Assembly (NCBI GenBank): GCA_934254725.1
Contig: CAKQLR010000037.1
Coordinates: forward strand, 1 to 18,422
Direction of reading: 5' to 3'
Source of the DNA: an uncultured Clostridia bacterium
GTDB lineage: Bacteria > Bacillota > Clostridia > Christensenellales > Borkfalkiaceae
Length of the DNA: 18,422 nucleotides
This document shows positions 7,976 to 17,200 of this stretch, piece after piece. The position numbers were made by a program, and so were the translations under genes. Below the pieces are notes generated by a model. It made no database searches. It worked only from the letters and a program-made list of their open reading frames with translations, and was not told the origin of the DNA. The stretch's first letter is position 1, and every line of letters starts with the position of its first letter.

Positions 7976-10795
7976 TTATTTAACGGTGTTCTTTTCATTT
8001 TTTCTATCCCGGTATTCCTTTATAATCTCGTGCGGCCATTTAAACTTGAACTTGCGAATTGCCACGTCGCTTAAGAATAATACGATGGCTATAATCATAA
8101 ACAGCGTTCTCGGATCGAACGTCTTTTTAAGAGTCGTTTCGAAGCTGGAGAATATTTCCTGCGGGTCGTCAAGATCCTCTATAACCTTTCCCCTGCCCCT
8201 TTCAGCCCAGAGCTTAACGTTCTTTTCGATAACTTCGCTGTCCGTATTCGCGGATAAATCGTACTCTTCCGAATAAGAGAACGATTTATATATCTCTTTC
8301 GTCGCGATGACGTCGCCGTTTGCGTTGCACTTTTCTATTACTATTCTGTAATTGCCCTGTGTTTTGAGAACGAAATCACACCTGGTGTAGCCGTTGGCTT
8401 CGCCAAATGGTGTAAACACGTACGCATCGGGATTTAAAGGATCGCCTTTATCGTCAAATTCCGTTTTGTCCATCGATATCGCGTTTGCGGCATCGTCGGA
8501 CAAATACGCCACTCGACCGCGAACGTATTCCCCGTCTTTAAGGTCGGTGTAAACGTCTACTCTGTTTATGTAATTTTGTTCTTTTAAAACCGCGTCTATC
8601 TCCTTCGGTCTTATATCCTCTACTGGCATAAGATTTTCGACAACGTTGCAAATGAACTTTTTACCGCCGTCGTCGCTCATAAAGTTGCTTGACCATTCGC
8701 CGCTTAAATCGCACATAAAGCTGCCGACGTAGCCTTTGCCGAACTTCCACTGAGCATAAACGGGAACGTTGTATTCACCAGCAAGAATAAGCTCCGCACC
8801 CTTTTTGAGTTTTACGCCGTAAAAGCCGTCCAGCGTACAATTCATCTTCATTCCGCCTTCCGTTCCGCCGTACGCAACCCCGTTAAAAATCGGAGAGGTC
8901 GGATCGTTTACTATAGGGTTGAATGTTTCAGGGTTGTAATCTTTTATTTCGGGAACTTTCAAGTCCTCTCGCATAATTCTTTCGATATCCTTAGGCTCGA
9001 CGTTGTAGCACTTGCCGTGACCTATTTCGGTTGCGAGATACTCCATGTTCTCTTTAGCTTCTTTCGTAGGATTGCCTATGATAACTACGGACATAGTGAT
9101 GCTTGCCGTTTCGTTTTCATAGTTTTTCCTTGCGATCAACTCGTAGTCTTCCTTTGCGTCGCCAGGCAAACCGTCGGTGACGATTATGATGTGGCGCTTA
9201 TCTACGTTCGTTTCCGCCCTGAGCATATTGCCGGCTTTGCGGATCGCGCCCGAAAATACAGTGCCGCCCGTCGCGCCTTCAAACGAATTTATAGCCTCTC
9301 TTATTTCCTTTTCCATAGTCCTCGGCGTGAGCGGTAAAACAACCTCTTCAAACGAATCGAGGGTTATAATACCTACATAATCGCGTTCGGACATTGCGCT
9401 AAGACAAGCTTCCGCGCCTTCCTTTGCCCTGTCGAGAGGAGTTTTACCCAAACTGTCCGGAGGGTTTCCCATGGAACCCGAGCGGTCGATAAGGATTACG
9501 ACGCCCTTAGGAGGAGTATAGTCTATAGCTTGTACGGGCAACAGCTGTTGATAAACGGAGCCTTCCATATCCTTCCTGACGTAGGAGTGAGCCTTGCCCG
9601 CTCCATCGCTGCCGCCGACGGTAAATACTCCGCCGCCGTAATTCTGAACATAATCGGTTAAAACAGTCGCAAATCCGTCGGGGAGGTCATCATTTGCTAT
9701 ATTGTTTAAAATGACCTGATCGTACTCGCGGAGAGCGTCTACCGTTGTCGAGTCGAAAAACTCGTCCTTCGTTATGTCCTTAACTTCTACGTCAAAAGAA
9801 CCTTCATCGGTTAAAAACTCTTTAAGCGGCGCGCATTCCGCGTCGCTGCGCCCTATCATAAGTATTTTGTTGAATACCTGTAAATAGTAGTACGAACAAT
9901 ATTGATCGTTTTCGGCAAGAGTGCTTTCTGCCGACTGAAGAGTAAAGCCGAGCTGTCTCATTCCGCCTGCGGGGAACTTATACTTCACCGTGAAAGAATT
10001 CAATCCTTTTACAAACTGAACGGAAGCGGTGGCGTCGGATACCGGGTTGCCGTTATCCGTAAGAGCTATGGTTGCGCTTCCTGTCGTATTTGCAAACACG
10101 TTTACTACCATATTGAACTCTTCGTTCACTTTTACATGATAATCGGGAAGATCCACGCCGACGATTTCGACCTCATTATTTTCATAGCCAGACGAAATGT
10201 TGGCAACGTCCACCTTTATTCCGCTTGCCGTAACGGCGCGGATAACCGAAGCCGCCTCTTTATCCGTTTCCTTTGCGTCCGTAACGAGAACTATTTTTGC
10301 GGATGCTGGATTGTTGAACAAATCTTTTGTGTAAAGCAACGCGTCCGCAATGTTGGTAGCGCTTTTATCCGGCTGTTCCGCAGCCTGATATAAATCGAAT
10401 ATTTCGTCCGTTTTGTCCGTCAAAGGGACGGCGTACGTCTGATCGAAACCGAACGTCACGATACCTACGTGATAGGAATCGTATCTGGATTGTCTTAAAA
10501 CCGTTTCAATGAATTCATCCCTCTTTTCTGCGGATAATCCTTCGCTTTCGGATACGTCCACAAGAAGAATAATTTCATTTTTAAGATTAGGAACGGTGTA
10601 GTTAAACGTCATACCCGACAGAACGAAAACGCTGAGAGTTACGACCGTAAGGTGTAAAATCAAAGGGATCAGTCTGTTTCTGTTCCTTCTGAATTTCTTG
10701 GAAATTCTGAAGTACGGTATGAACGTGAGCGCCGCAAGAGGAATTAAAAACAGCAAAAACCAGGGCGACGAAAATATAATAGAAAAACTTTTCAT
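7976..10795 (-). CDS. Membrane protein with two VWA domains and a glutamine-amidotransferase-like domain
   Basis: The protein has 939 residues. Two N-terminal membrane segments (about 10-30 and 42-62) place the bulk outside the membrane, and a third (about 896-914) precedes a basic cytoplasmic tail. The first VWA domain (about 73-205) has a complete MIDAS: D80-x-S82-x-S84, Thr147 and Asp173. About 307-425 resembles the class I glutamine-amidotransferase-like fold common in such proteins (ILMIGRSD, YDQVILNNI, YVQNYGGGVFTVGG), with no obvious catalytic Cys-His-Glu triad, so it is probably non-enzymatic. The second VWA domain (about 430-610) also has a full MIDAS: D437-x-S439-x-S441, Thr509 or Thr512, and Asp541 in TDG. 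The following segment (AQWKFGKGYVGSFMCDLSG) matches the end of GATase-like VWA proteins. A beta-sandwich-like region follows at about 735-845. Metal-dependent protein binding at the membrane is inferred from the MIDAS sites. The start ATG is supported by GGAGG at 10806-10810. The gene starts 15 bp after the BatA-like gene, so translational coupling is likely. Confidence 0.92.
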   Translation of the reverse strand: MKSFSIIFSSPWFLLFLIPLAALTFIPYFRISKKFRRNRNRLIPLILHLTVVTLSVFVLSGMTFNYTVPNLKNEIILLVDVSESEGLSAEKRDEFIETVLRQSRYDSYHVGIVTFGFDQTYAVPLTDKTDEIFDLYQAAEQPDKSATNIADALLYTKDLFNNPASAKIVLVTDAKETDKEAASVIRAVTASGIKVDVANISSGYENNEVEIVGVDLPDYHVKVNEEFNMVVNVFANTTGSATIALTDNGNPVSDATASVQFVKGLNSFTVKYKFPAGGMRQLGFTLQSAESTLAENDQYCSYYYLQVFNKILMIGRSDAECAPLKEFLTDEGSFDVEVKDITKDEFFDSTTVDALREYDQVILNNIANDDLPDGFATVLTDYVQNYGGGVFTVGGSDGAGKAHSYVRKDMEGSVYQQLLPVQAIDYTPPKGVVILIDRSGSMGNPPDSLGKTPLDRAKEGAEACLSAMSERDYVGIITLDSFEEVVLPLTPRTMEKEIREAINSFEGATGGTVFSGAIRKAGNMLRAETNVDKRHIIIVTDGLPGDAKEDYELIARKNYENETASITMSVVIIGNPTKEAKENMEYLATEIGHGKCYNVEPKDIERIMREDLKVPEIKDYNPETFNPIVNDPTSPIFNGVAYGGTEGGMKMNCTLDGFYGVKLKKGAELILAGEYNVPVYAQWKFGKGYVGSFMCDLSGEWSSNFMSDDGGKKFICNVVENLMPVEDIRPKEIDAVLKEQNYINRVDVYTDLKDGEYVRGRVAYLSDDAANAISMDKTEFDDKGDPLNPDAYVFTPFGEANGYTRCDFVLKTQGNYRIVIEKCNANGDVIATKEIYKSFSYSEEYDLSANTDSEVIEKNVKLWAERGRGKVIEDLDDPQEIFSSFETTLKKTFDPRTLFMIIAIVLFLSDVAIRKFKFKWPHEIIKEYRDRKNEKNTVK

Positions 10796-10805
10796 TTGTC
10801 CGACG

Positions 10806-10810
10806 CCTCC
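10806..10810 (-). promoter_or_regulatory. Ribosome binding site abutting the upstream gene's stop codon
   Basis: GGAGG follows the TAA of the BatA-like gene directly (TAAGGAGG on the minus strand) and lies 10 nt before the ATG at 10795. This tight layout is typical of coupled translation of the two VWA genes. Confidence 0.75.
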
Positions 10811-12769
10811 TTACATTCCCTCTCGCGACTGCAAAAACCATTCGGCAAGCTCTATAATAACAAGCGCAAGCGCAAAATACAGCAGTAAATCTTTGTAGAA
10901 ACTCTTGTTATTGTTTGCCCCGGCAGGCTCCGCAATAGTTTCGTACACGGCGTTTATATTGCTCTCGCTTGCGGGAATTCTGACGTATATGCTTTCGCTT
11001 ACGTCCTTGCCGAAATATGTCGTCTGAGTTAAGTCATACGTGCCCGGAAGGTCGAGATCGAGAATCGAGGGGAAAGACTCAAAAGTTTTCTGCACGTTGC
11101 CGTCAACGTACAAAACGTCCCCTCTTGCGTTCAAAGATACCTTTTCGTTCACCTCGAACGCGTTTCCCGAAACGGTTGCGGGCATAAAGTAGTTTATCAG
11201 ATTCCTCAAAAACAGCGCCCACTCGGGCAACATGCTGAAATTCGAATACTGGAAGCCGAACGTCATAACGGCTATTTTGTTCGCGCCTTCGTTTTTAGCA
11301 ATAAGCACGGGGTTGCCGTTACAGGACAGAATTTTTTCGTATCCGGAGTCAAAACGCTCCAACATTCTGTGCCTGCTTACGCCTATGTAATCTGCGGTAA
11401 TGCTTTTAAGAAGCTCGTGCTGGGTTTCCTCCGTAAGAGATTGAAGTTGCTTTCTGTAATCTATTTCGTTCCCTAACGAAATACCGCTGCCTGCGGGAGC
11501 CGTGCTCGGATTGATAAGCAGAATAGAACCGTCGGTAGGCAACACCTCGGGCGTTCTGTGTTCGTAAATATACAAGTCGTAGCCTTTCGTGGGCGGATCA
11601 AACGGTTTATTCGGATCCTGTTCCTTTAACTCGTCTATGTCTATATACCAAAGATTTGCAAAAGTCGATTTCAGAACGTACATAAGCGAGGGAGAAAACG
11701 TTTCCGGCTCATAACTTGCGTACAGGATATTCATTACTTCTTTCTGTCCGCCGTATATATAGAAGTTGTTATCGTCGGTAAAAGAGTCTGCTTCGTTAAG
11801 CGTTACCCATACGCGTTGGTACGACCTGAGCTTATCGATTGGTACGAGCGTTTCGTTTTCGAGCGCGGAATTCTGAATGATAGCGTTTTCGTTTCTGAAA
11901 ATGACCGTTTGAGGAATACCGTCCGGGCAACGAACCAAGGAGCTGAACTCATAGGTTTCGCCCATTTCAGTTTTATCTGCGGCGTTGGCTCCGCTTACGG
12001 TTATGGTAAGTTCTACTTCCGCGCTTGCTCCGTAACAAGCTACTTCCACAAAAAACGTAAAATATCCGTCCTCTATTTCCGCACGCGCGTTTAATATAGC
12101 CGCGTTCCATTCACCTTCTTCCGAAACATTTTCCACTATAACGGATGACGGGACGTGAGAATACGAGTTATCCGTGTAAAGGTAAATCTGCGCGTCCGGA
12201 TTCTCTAAAAGCACGTCCTCGCAAAGGGCGATCGCGCCGTCGATATCCGACGTGCCGTACGAGCATTTGTTCTCGGAAACAAGCTCGTTGATTTTTTCCG
12301 TTACCGCCAAGCTGTTTTCCGCATTTACCCTCTGAGCGAGAAAATAGGGTTTGTTGCTTGCAACCAAAACGGATACGATACCTTCCTGAGCAAAAACTTC
12401 TTCCGAAAGTTTTAACGCCTTTTCGGAAGCGCGCTCAAACCTGGTGTAATCGTCCGTTTTTGTTAGCATGCTTGCCGAAGAGTCTATTATGGCGATAACC
12501 TCTCTTTCGGTTGTCGGCTCTTTTAAAACTTTGTTTGGCTGCGTAATTATAAACGCCGCGAGCGAAAGTATAAGTACCTGGCAGAATATGAGTAAAAGAT
12601 TCCTCAATTTACTCATGGGAACACGTTTCTTTTTATATCTGAGGCTCATTTTCCAGACGTACGTACTGGAAATGTTTTTCTGTTGGAAATTAGGTCTTAT
12701 TATGTAAATAATAAATAATATTACGATACCTATAAGCCCTATAAGTCCCAAAGGCGCCAATAATTCCAT
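10811..12769 (-). CDS. BatA-like membrane protein with a VWA domain
   Basis: The protein has 652 residues. The N-terminus matches the BatA/aerotolerance-operon layout: a membrane segment at about 5-24, a basic loop, and a second segment at about 56-75 (NLLLIFCQVLILSLAAFII). A VWA domain at about 91-215 has an intact MIDAS: D96-x-S98-x-S100, Thr173 in the YGTSD loop, and Asp200 in YLYTDN. A beta-rich region spans about 220-335. A GATase-like region follows at about 345-530 and includes NPVLIAKNEGANKIAVMTFG. A last membrane segment at about 626-646 lies near the C-terminus. In other bacteria these proteins are encoded beside MoxR ATPases and DUF58 proteins and are linked to envelope integrity or stress; neither partner is in this window. 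Only a weak ribosome site (GCAGG, 8 nt away) precedes the ATG, but the start fits the family N-terminus. The gene lies 130 bp after the small membrane-protein gene and 15 bp before the double-VWA gene. Confidence 0.9.
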   Translation of the reverse strand: MELLAPLGLIGLIGIVILFIIYIIRPNFQQKNISSTYVWKMSLRYKKKRVPMSKLRNLLLIFCQVLILSLAAFIITQPNKVLKEPTTEREVIAIIDSSASMLTKTDDYTRFERASEKALKLSEEVFAQEGIVSVLVASNKPYFLAQRVNAENSLAVTEKINELVSENKCSYGTSDIDGAIALCEDVLLENPDAQIYLYTDNSYSHVPSSVIVENVSEEGEWNAAILNARAEIEDGYFTFFVEVACYGASAEVELTITVSGANAADKTEMGETYEFSSLVRCPDGIPQTVIFRNENAIIQNSALENETLVPIDKLRSYQRVWVTLNEADSFTDDNNFYIYGGQKEVMNILYASYEPETFSPSLMYVLKSTFANLWYIDIDELKEQDPNKPFDPPTKGYDLYIYEHRTPEVLPTDGSILLINPSTAPAGSGISLGNEIDYRKQLQSLTEETQHELLKSITADYIGVSRHRMLERFDSGYEKILSCNGNPVLIAKNEGANKIAVMTFGFQYSNFSMLPEWALFLRNLINYFMPATVSGNAFEVNEKVSLNARGDVLYVDGNVQKTFESFPSILDLDLPGTYDLTQTTYFGKDVSESIYVRIPASESNINAVYETIAEPAGANNNKSFYKDLLLYFALALVIIELAEWFLQSREGM

Positions 12770-12899
12770 ATTTAATACCTGCTTTTCTTGAAATGTGCGA
12801 AATTTTAGCCGAAAAACAATTTATCTTAGGGATTCCATTCTTTATCCTTTGTTTTTAACGGGCGATTGATTTTTCGATACCTGTATTGCAGCGGAATAT

Positions 12900-13931
12900 C
12901 TATGCGGCAATGGATTTGAAATACTCGATAATCAACCTCTTTTCTTCTTCCGTCCAGCCTTGTTCTTCCGCCATTCTTTCTATAGCGTCCTTGTATGCGT
13001 TGTTATAAACCTGACCGCCGTAGTAAGTTTCGCCGTCGTAAACCTTGTTGTGGTCTTTATACTCGCCGCCCGTCTGGTTTCCGTCGCCCGGGTCGTCGCC
13101 GCTGCCTTCCTGTGCCTGCTCGTAATCCATGGGAAGGTCGTCCGGCACATCGCCGTCGCCTATATCTTCCTCAACATTTTCTATCTGAGTAAAAACGGCA
13201 TAGTACGTAACGCTGCCCTTAATGCCGTTATCGCATCTGAAGGGTTCGGTTCTTCCGTCCGACCAATTCAAAAAGAAATATCCGTCTTCCGCGACTGCCA
13301 TAACGGGCATAGCGGACGAGCCTGCTTTAACTTTCTGAACGGTTTCGCCGTCGATATGACCTTCGCCGAGAGAAACAAGGTATATAACCTCATACTCTTT
13401 GGCTTCATCGGATTCGGCAAGTCTGTTAAAGAATGACGAGCCGTCCTCTATTACGCCTGCTGCGGAAAGGGCAGAAACGGTGGTCATACCCGCACCGAAA
13501 AAACCTGCAACGGCTATGCCTACGATAAGTGGTACCGTAAGAACGATTTTTATAAGCTTGGACGTGATTCCGTTTTCCTCTAACGTGGAAATGGTTTCAG
13601 CCCTTTGTATATTGTAAATATTCGAGGTTTCGTTTTCAAATTCGGTCATCGTAAGAATTCTTTCTTCGAGTCCCAAAGAGTCGATCCTCTGCGCTATTTT
13701 CTTCGTATTCGGGCAGAATTTGATAAAATATGCGGGCAAACCGAATAAAGCCGTAACACCTATGAAAATTATCGCGCCCCACCATATCTGTTTAAAATCG
13801 GTCATCCATGCGGCAAACGCAAAGCCGAGCAAAGCGATAAACCCGAAAATTGCACCAAAAGCCGCGGCCTTTATAACAGCCTCGGCAAGAAGTTTCAAAC
13901 GGTATTTCTTCAAAATATTTCTTACGTCCAT
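12900..13931 (-). CDS. Membrane protein with an InlB-like extracellular domain (DUF4175-like N-terminus)
   Basis: The protein has 343 residues. Two hydrophobic segments (about 22-44 and 50-70) are followed by a conserved-looking stretch IAQRIDSLGLEERILTMTEFE (split here as IAQRIDSLGLEER, about 79-91, then ILTMTEFE), which resembles the 'ID-x-x-LGLEERLLT' part of DUF4175-type proteins. A third segment lies at about 128-148. About 180-248 is an InlB/Flg_new-like module (EVIYLVSLGEG, FLNWSDG, VTYYAVFTQ). An acidic, Gly-rich linker (about 250-292) and a Tyr-rich, charged tail follow. The start ATG has AAGGA at 13941-13945, 9 nt upstream. The gene ends in TAG; the 13 codons after it read as non-protein-like sequence up to a TAA, so this TAG looks like a true stop. 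DUF4175-like proteins often accompany BatA and GATase-like VWA proteins, as here. The function is unknown; anchoring or sensing at the membrane is a guess. Confidence 0.85.
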   Translation of the reverse strand: MDVRNILKKYRLKLLAEAVIKAAAFGAIFGFIALLGFAFAAWMTDFKQIWWGAIIFIGVTALFGLPAYFIKFCPNTKKIAQRIDSLGLEERILTMTEFENETSNIYNIQRAETISTLEENGITSKLIKIVLTVPLIVGIAVAGFFGAGMTTVSALSAAGVIEDGSSFFNRLAESDEAKEYEVIYLVSLGEGHIDGETVQKVKAGSSAMPVMAVAEDGYFFLNWSDGRTEPFRCDNGIKGSVTYYAVFTQIENVEEDIGDGDVPDDLPMDYEQAQEGSGDDPGDGNQTGGEYKDHNKVYDGETYYGGQVYNNAYKDAIERMAEEQGWTEEEKRLIIEYFKSIAA

Positions 13932-13970
13932 ACAACCGTTTCCTTTTTAATTAGTTTTTACACGCAACCG

Positions 13971-14000
13971 CCCGCTTCGCTTTGTTTTAAGCGAAGCGGG
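13971..14000. terminator. Perfect 12-bp stem-loop between the giant LRR gene and the membrane gene
   Basis: CCCGCTTCGCTT (13971-13982) pairs perfectly with AAGCGAAGCGGG (13989-14000) around a 6-nt loop. It lies 31 bp beyond the TAA at 14032 and 39 bp before the ATG at 13931. Neither strand carries a U-tract directly after the stem, so it is not a textbook intrinsic terminator. It could still end or stabilise the LRR mRNA, or lower expression of the downstream genes. Its position fits the TAA at 14032 as the original end of the LRR gene. Confidence 0.55.
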
Positions 14001-14031
14001 TAATGTTTGCGCGGAAGTTATATTGTTGCTT

Positions 14032-14226
14032 TTATCCGATACATTCGCAGGTTACGCCTTCCGTAGTGTATACGGCTTTCATCGTGCTGGGAATGTTAAG
14101 AATGCTCGAATAGTAAACCTTAACAACCATACGGCAGCCTTCAAACGTAGCAGTGTTTACTGTAGTGATGTTTTCGGGGATTGTCAGCTCTCTGAGAGCG
14201 GTACATTCCTTGTATGCCGCTTTCGT
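14032..14226 (-). pseudogene. Detached 3' tail of the giant LRR gene beyond an in-frame TAG
   Basis: Directly after the TAG at 14227-14229 the same frame stays open for 64 codons to a TAA at 14032-14034. The translation continues the LRR pattern: YKECTALRELTIPENIT, then FEGCRMVVKVYY, then a short end segment (IPSTMKAVYTTEGVTCECIG). The interrupted unit keeps exact register. Counting from the Leu that opens the unit, the preceding unit reaches its Gly-Cys at positions 15-16, and this one reaches Glu-Cys at 15-16, with TAG taking position 8. The previous unit has Tyr at position 8 (VNTYG), so TAC or TAT changed to TAG is one simple explanation. There is no ribosome site or start that would express this tail alone. 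It is either lost by a nonsense change, read through, or separated by a sequencing or assembly error. Confidence 0.8.
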
Positions 14227-17200
14227 CTAGGTGTTGCCGCCTTTACCTAAAGTTACCGAAGTAAGCGCGGTACAACCTTCGCACATCGAAGCGCCGTAAG
14301 TGTTAACGCTGTCGGGAACTACGAGTGTAGTAAGAGCAGTACAACCGAAGAACGCGCCTTCAGGTATCTCTTCCAGATCGTCGGGAAGGACAACGTTGGT
14401 TATCTTTGTGTTGAAAGCGAACGCGTATTTTCCAAGCTTAACACCCTTAGCAAGAACTACTTCGCCGCCGATAGTGCTCGGAACGTAAACAAGAGTGTTG
14501 TTCTTGTCGTAAATCATTCCGTTATCCGCCGTGGTGAAGTTATCGTTCACCTCCGCAAACGTAATGGAAGTAAAGCCTGCGCAGTTCGCGAACGCACCGC
14601 CGCCGAAAGTCTTAAGATTTGCGGGAAGTACGATGGAAGTAAGAGCAGTGCCGTTGAACGCTTTAACGCCTATATCGGTAAGCGTCGAAGGAAGCGTTAT
14701 GCTTGCAAGAGAAGAACAGTTTTCAAACGCATTCAGAGCGATGCTTTCAACGCCTTCGGGGAGTATTACCGTTTCGAGCGAAGTACAACCTGCGAAGTCG
14801 CTCGTCGTAACCTTTGCGTTTGCAGACCAGGTTACCTTTCTGAGAGATGTATCGCCAGACCAAGCGAAAGTTCCTACGGTTTCTACCGTGTCGGGAAGAA
14901 CAACTTCTTCGAGAGAAGTGCAGTTCTGGAAAGCATAGTTCTTTATCTCCGTAAGACCTTCGGGCAGGTTTACTTTCTTAAGACTTATACAACCGTCGAA
15001 CGCCTGAGTACCTATCGTCTTAATGGTTTCGGGAAGAACAACTTCTTCGAGAGAAGTGCAGTTCTGGAAAGCATAGTTTGGAATGGTATCAATAACCAAT
15101 GCCGCAAGGGAAATCTTGGTTAATCCGTTTGCGCCTTCAAACGCGTAGTTGTCTATTACGAGACCTTCGGGAACGATCAATTCGCCCTCGCATGCGCCGG
15201 GAACGCAAACAAGCTTGTTGTCTACTCTGTCTATTATAGCTCCGTTTGCCTCTTCACTCGTATAGTAAACTTCGTTTGCTCCGTCAAGATTAACCTGAAC
15301 ATTGGGACTGCCGCTGAATAATCTTTTGCCGAGTTTTGTAGCCGAAGCGGGAATAGATACGAGCGTAAGTTTTTCGCAATCCGCAAACGCGCTGTCGTAA
15401 ATCCATACCGTGCCGTTTTCAACATTAAAACGTTCGATTGCCGTACCGGAGAATGCATTCTGTCCTATAACCGTATAACCCTTAATGCTTACGTTTTTAA
15501 GGGAGCTGCAACCGGAGAATAATTCTTTACCGATCATCCCTATAGGTCCTTCAAACGTGATGTTTGAAAGACTTGTGCAACCTTTGAATACGCTGCAGCT
15601 TGCCGTAGGAGCGTTTAACGACGAGCCGAGAGATTTTATGTTTTCGTGAATTACTATGTTGTTAAGGCTGGTGCAACCCTGGAACGAACTGTAACCCAAA
15701 CCTACAACCGTTTCGGGGAACACTATCGTTTCGAGAGAAGTACAATCGATAAACATGTATGCAGGTACACCTTGAATTTTGGAAGGCAGTTTTACCGATC
15801 TTAAGTTGGAACAACCGCGGAATATGTAACCCGAACCGCTTACAACGCCGTTGTTCTTTATACTCATTGCGCCGAGTTTAGTAACGGTATCCTGGAATTC
15901 AAACGTTTCCAAGCCTAAGCAGTACTCGAAGCAATACGAACCTACCGCGGTAAGTTTGCCTTTTATGTCTACAGATTTAAGCTTTGTACATCCGCTGAAC
16001 ACGTAGTCGCCTAACGTCGTTACGGAAGCGGGCAATTCTACAGTTTCAAGCGAAGCGCAGTCTTTGAAGAACTGTTTAGCGAGAGTTTTCAGTTTTGTTC
16101 CGAGGTTTACCGAGGTAAGACTCGAACAGCCGGAGAATACGCCCGTACCCGTCGAAGTAACGCTTGCGGGAACGGTAAACGATTTAAGTGAAGTACAATT
16201 CTGGAATACGCAATTGTCCAACTTGGTTATCTGAACGCCTTCTGCGAATTCGACTTCTTCAAGCGAAGTACAATCCATGAACGCGTAAGCGCCGATAGTT
16301 CTGACCGAAGCGGGAATTATAACTTTCGTAATGTTCGTTTTTCCTACAAACGCATACGAGCTTATAGTCTCGGTTCCTTCGGGTATTCTGTACGTGCCGG
16401 TGGTTGTGTCTCTTAAAGCATAGTAGATATTTTTGCCGTCCAGGCTGGTAAGCAGGTTATCCTGCATCTTAAGCGAAGTATGGTTTGCGGAAACCGTTAT
16501 TTCCTTAAGGGCGGTAACGTTTATAAGCGCGTCGCTGATGTTGGATACTTTTGCGCTTATATACAAAGATTCTAACCTCTGGCAATTGTTGAACATATTC
16601 TTGCCTGCTTTGAGGGTAGCTGTGGTTTCGGGGAACTCGAATTCCTTTATGTTCGTGTACTGGAATACGTTCGTCCCGAAAGACGTAAGCTTAGAGCCGT
16701 TTTCAAACGTTACGGAAGAAAGCTTACGGCAGTTCATAAACGCCTGGTTATCTATCTTGGTAACGGTTGCGGGAATTTTAATTTCTTCGAGACTCATACA
16801 GCCGCTGAACGTACTCTTTTCTATAGCGCTGAGCTGAGAACCTTCGCCGAACGTTATAGTATGTAACCGCGACGAGTAAGAGAACGCGTTCTGCCCTATC
16901 GTCTTAACGGTTGCGGGCAAATGCATTTCCTCAAGAACGTAGCAGTAATAGAATGCATATTTGCCGACAGATTCAAGCTGAGAATCTTCCGCAAAGTTTA
17001 CGTGCTTTAAGTAGTTGCTGTACTGGAATGCGTACTCGCCTATGGATTTAACGGTGGAAGGTACGTTCAACGTAACGATACCCGTCTGTTTTTCATCTGC
17101 TTTCGTGCTGATTAAGCCTAACATCACGGAATCCGTACAACTGAACGCGTAGGAACCTATCTTTGTAGTCCTTTCTGGGAGAGCTAACTCATGCAAGGAC

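Noticed and set aside
10602..10841. 79-codon minus-strand frame across the junction of the two VWA genes
   Set aside because: It overlaps two well-supported genes that have their own ribosome sites and membrane segments, and its product shows no family features.
12821..12838. Five-codon frame MESLR after an AAAGGA site in the 130-bp gap before the BatA-like gene
   Set aside because: It could be a leader peptide, but it has no regulatory codon run and no attenuator hairpin. A five-codon frame beside a purine run is easily chance.
12770..12899. TAAAAT in the 130-bp gap as a -10 box for the BatA-like gene
   Set aside because: No acceptable -35 element lies 16-18 nt upstream, so no promoter is called.
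12900..12902. Second TAG stop, ending the small membrane protein, as evidence for genome-wide TAG recoding
   Set aside because: Only 13 codons follow before a TAA, and they do not continue the protein. The other complete genes end in TAA. A true TAG stop here argues against reassignment.
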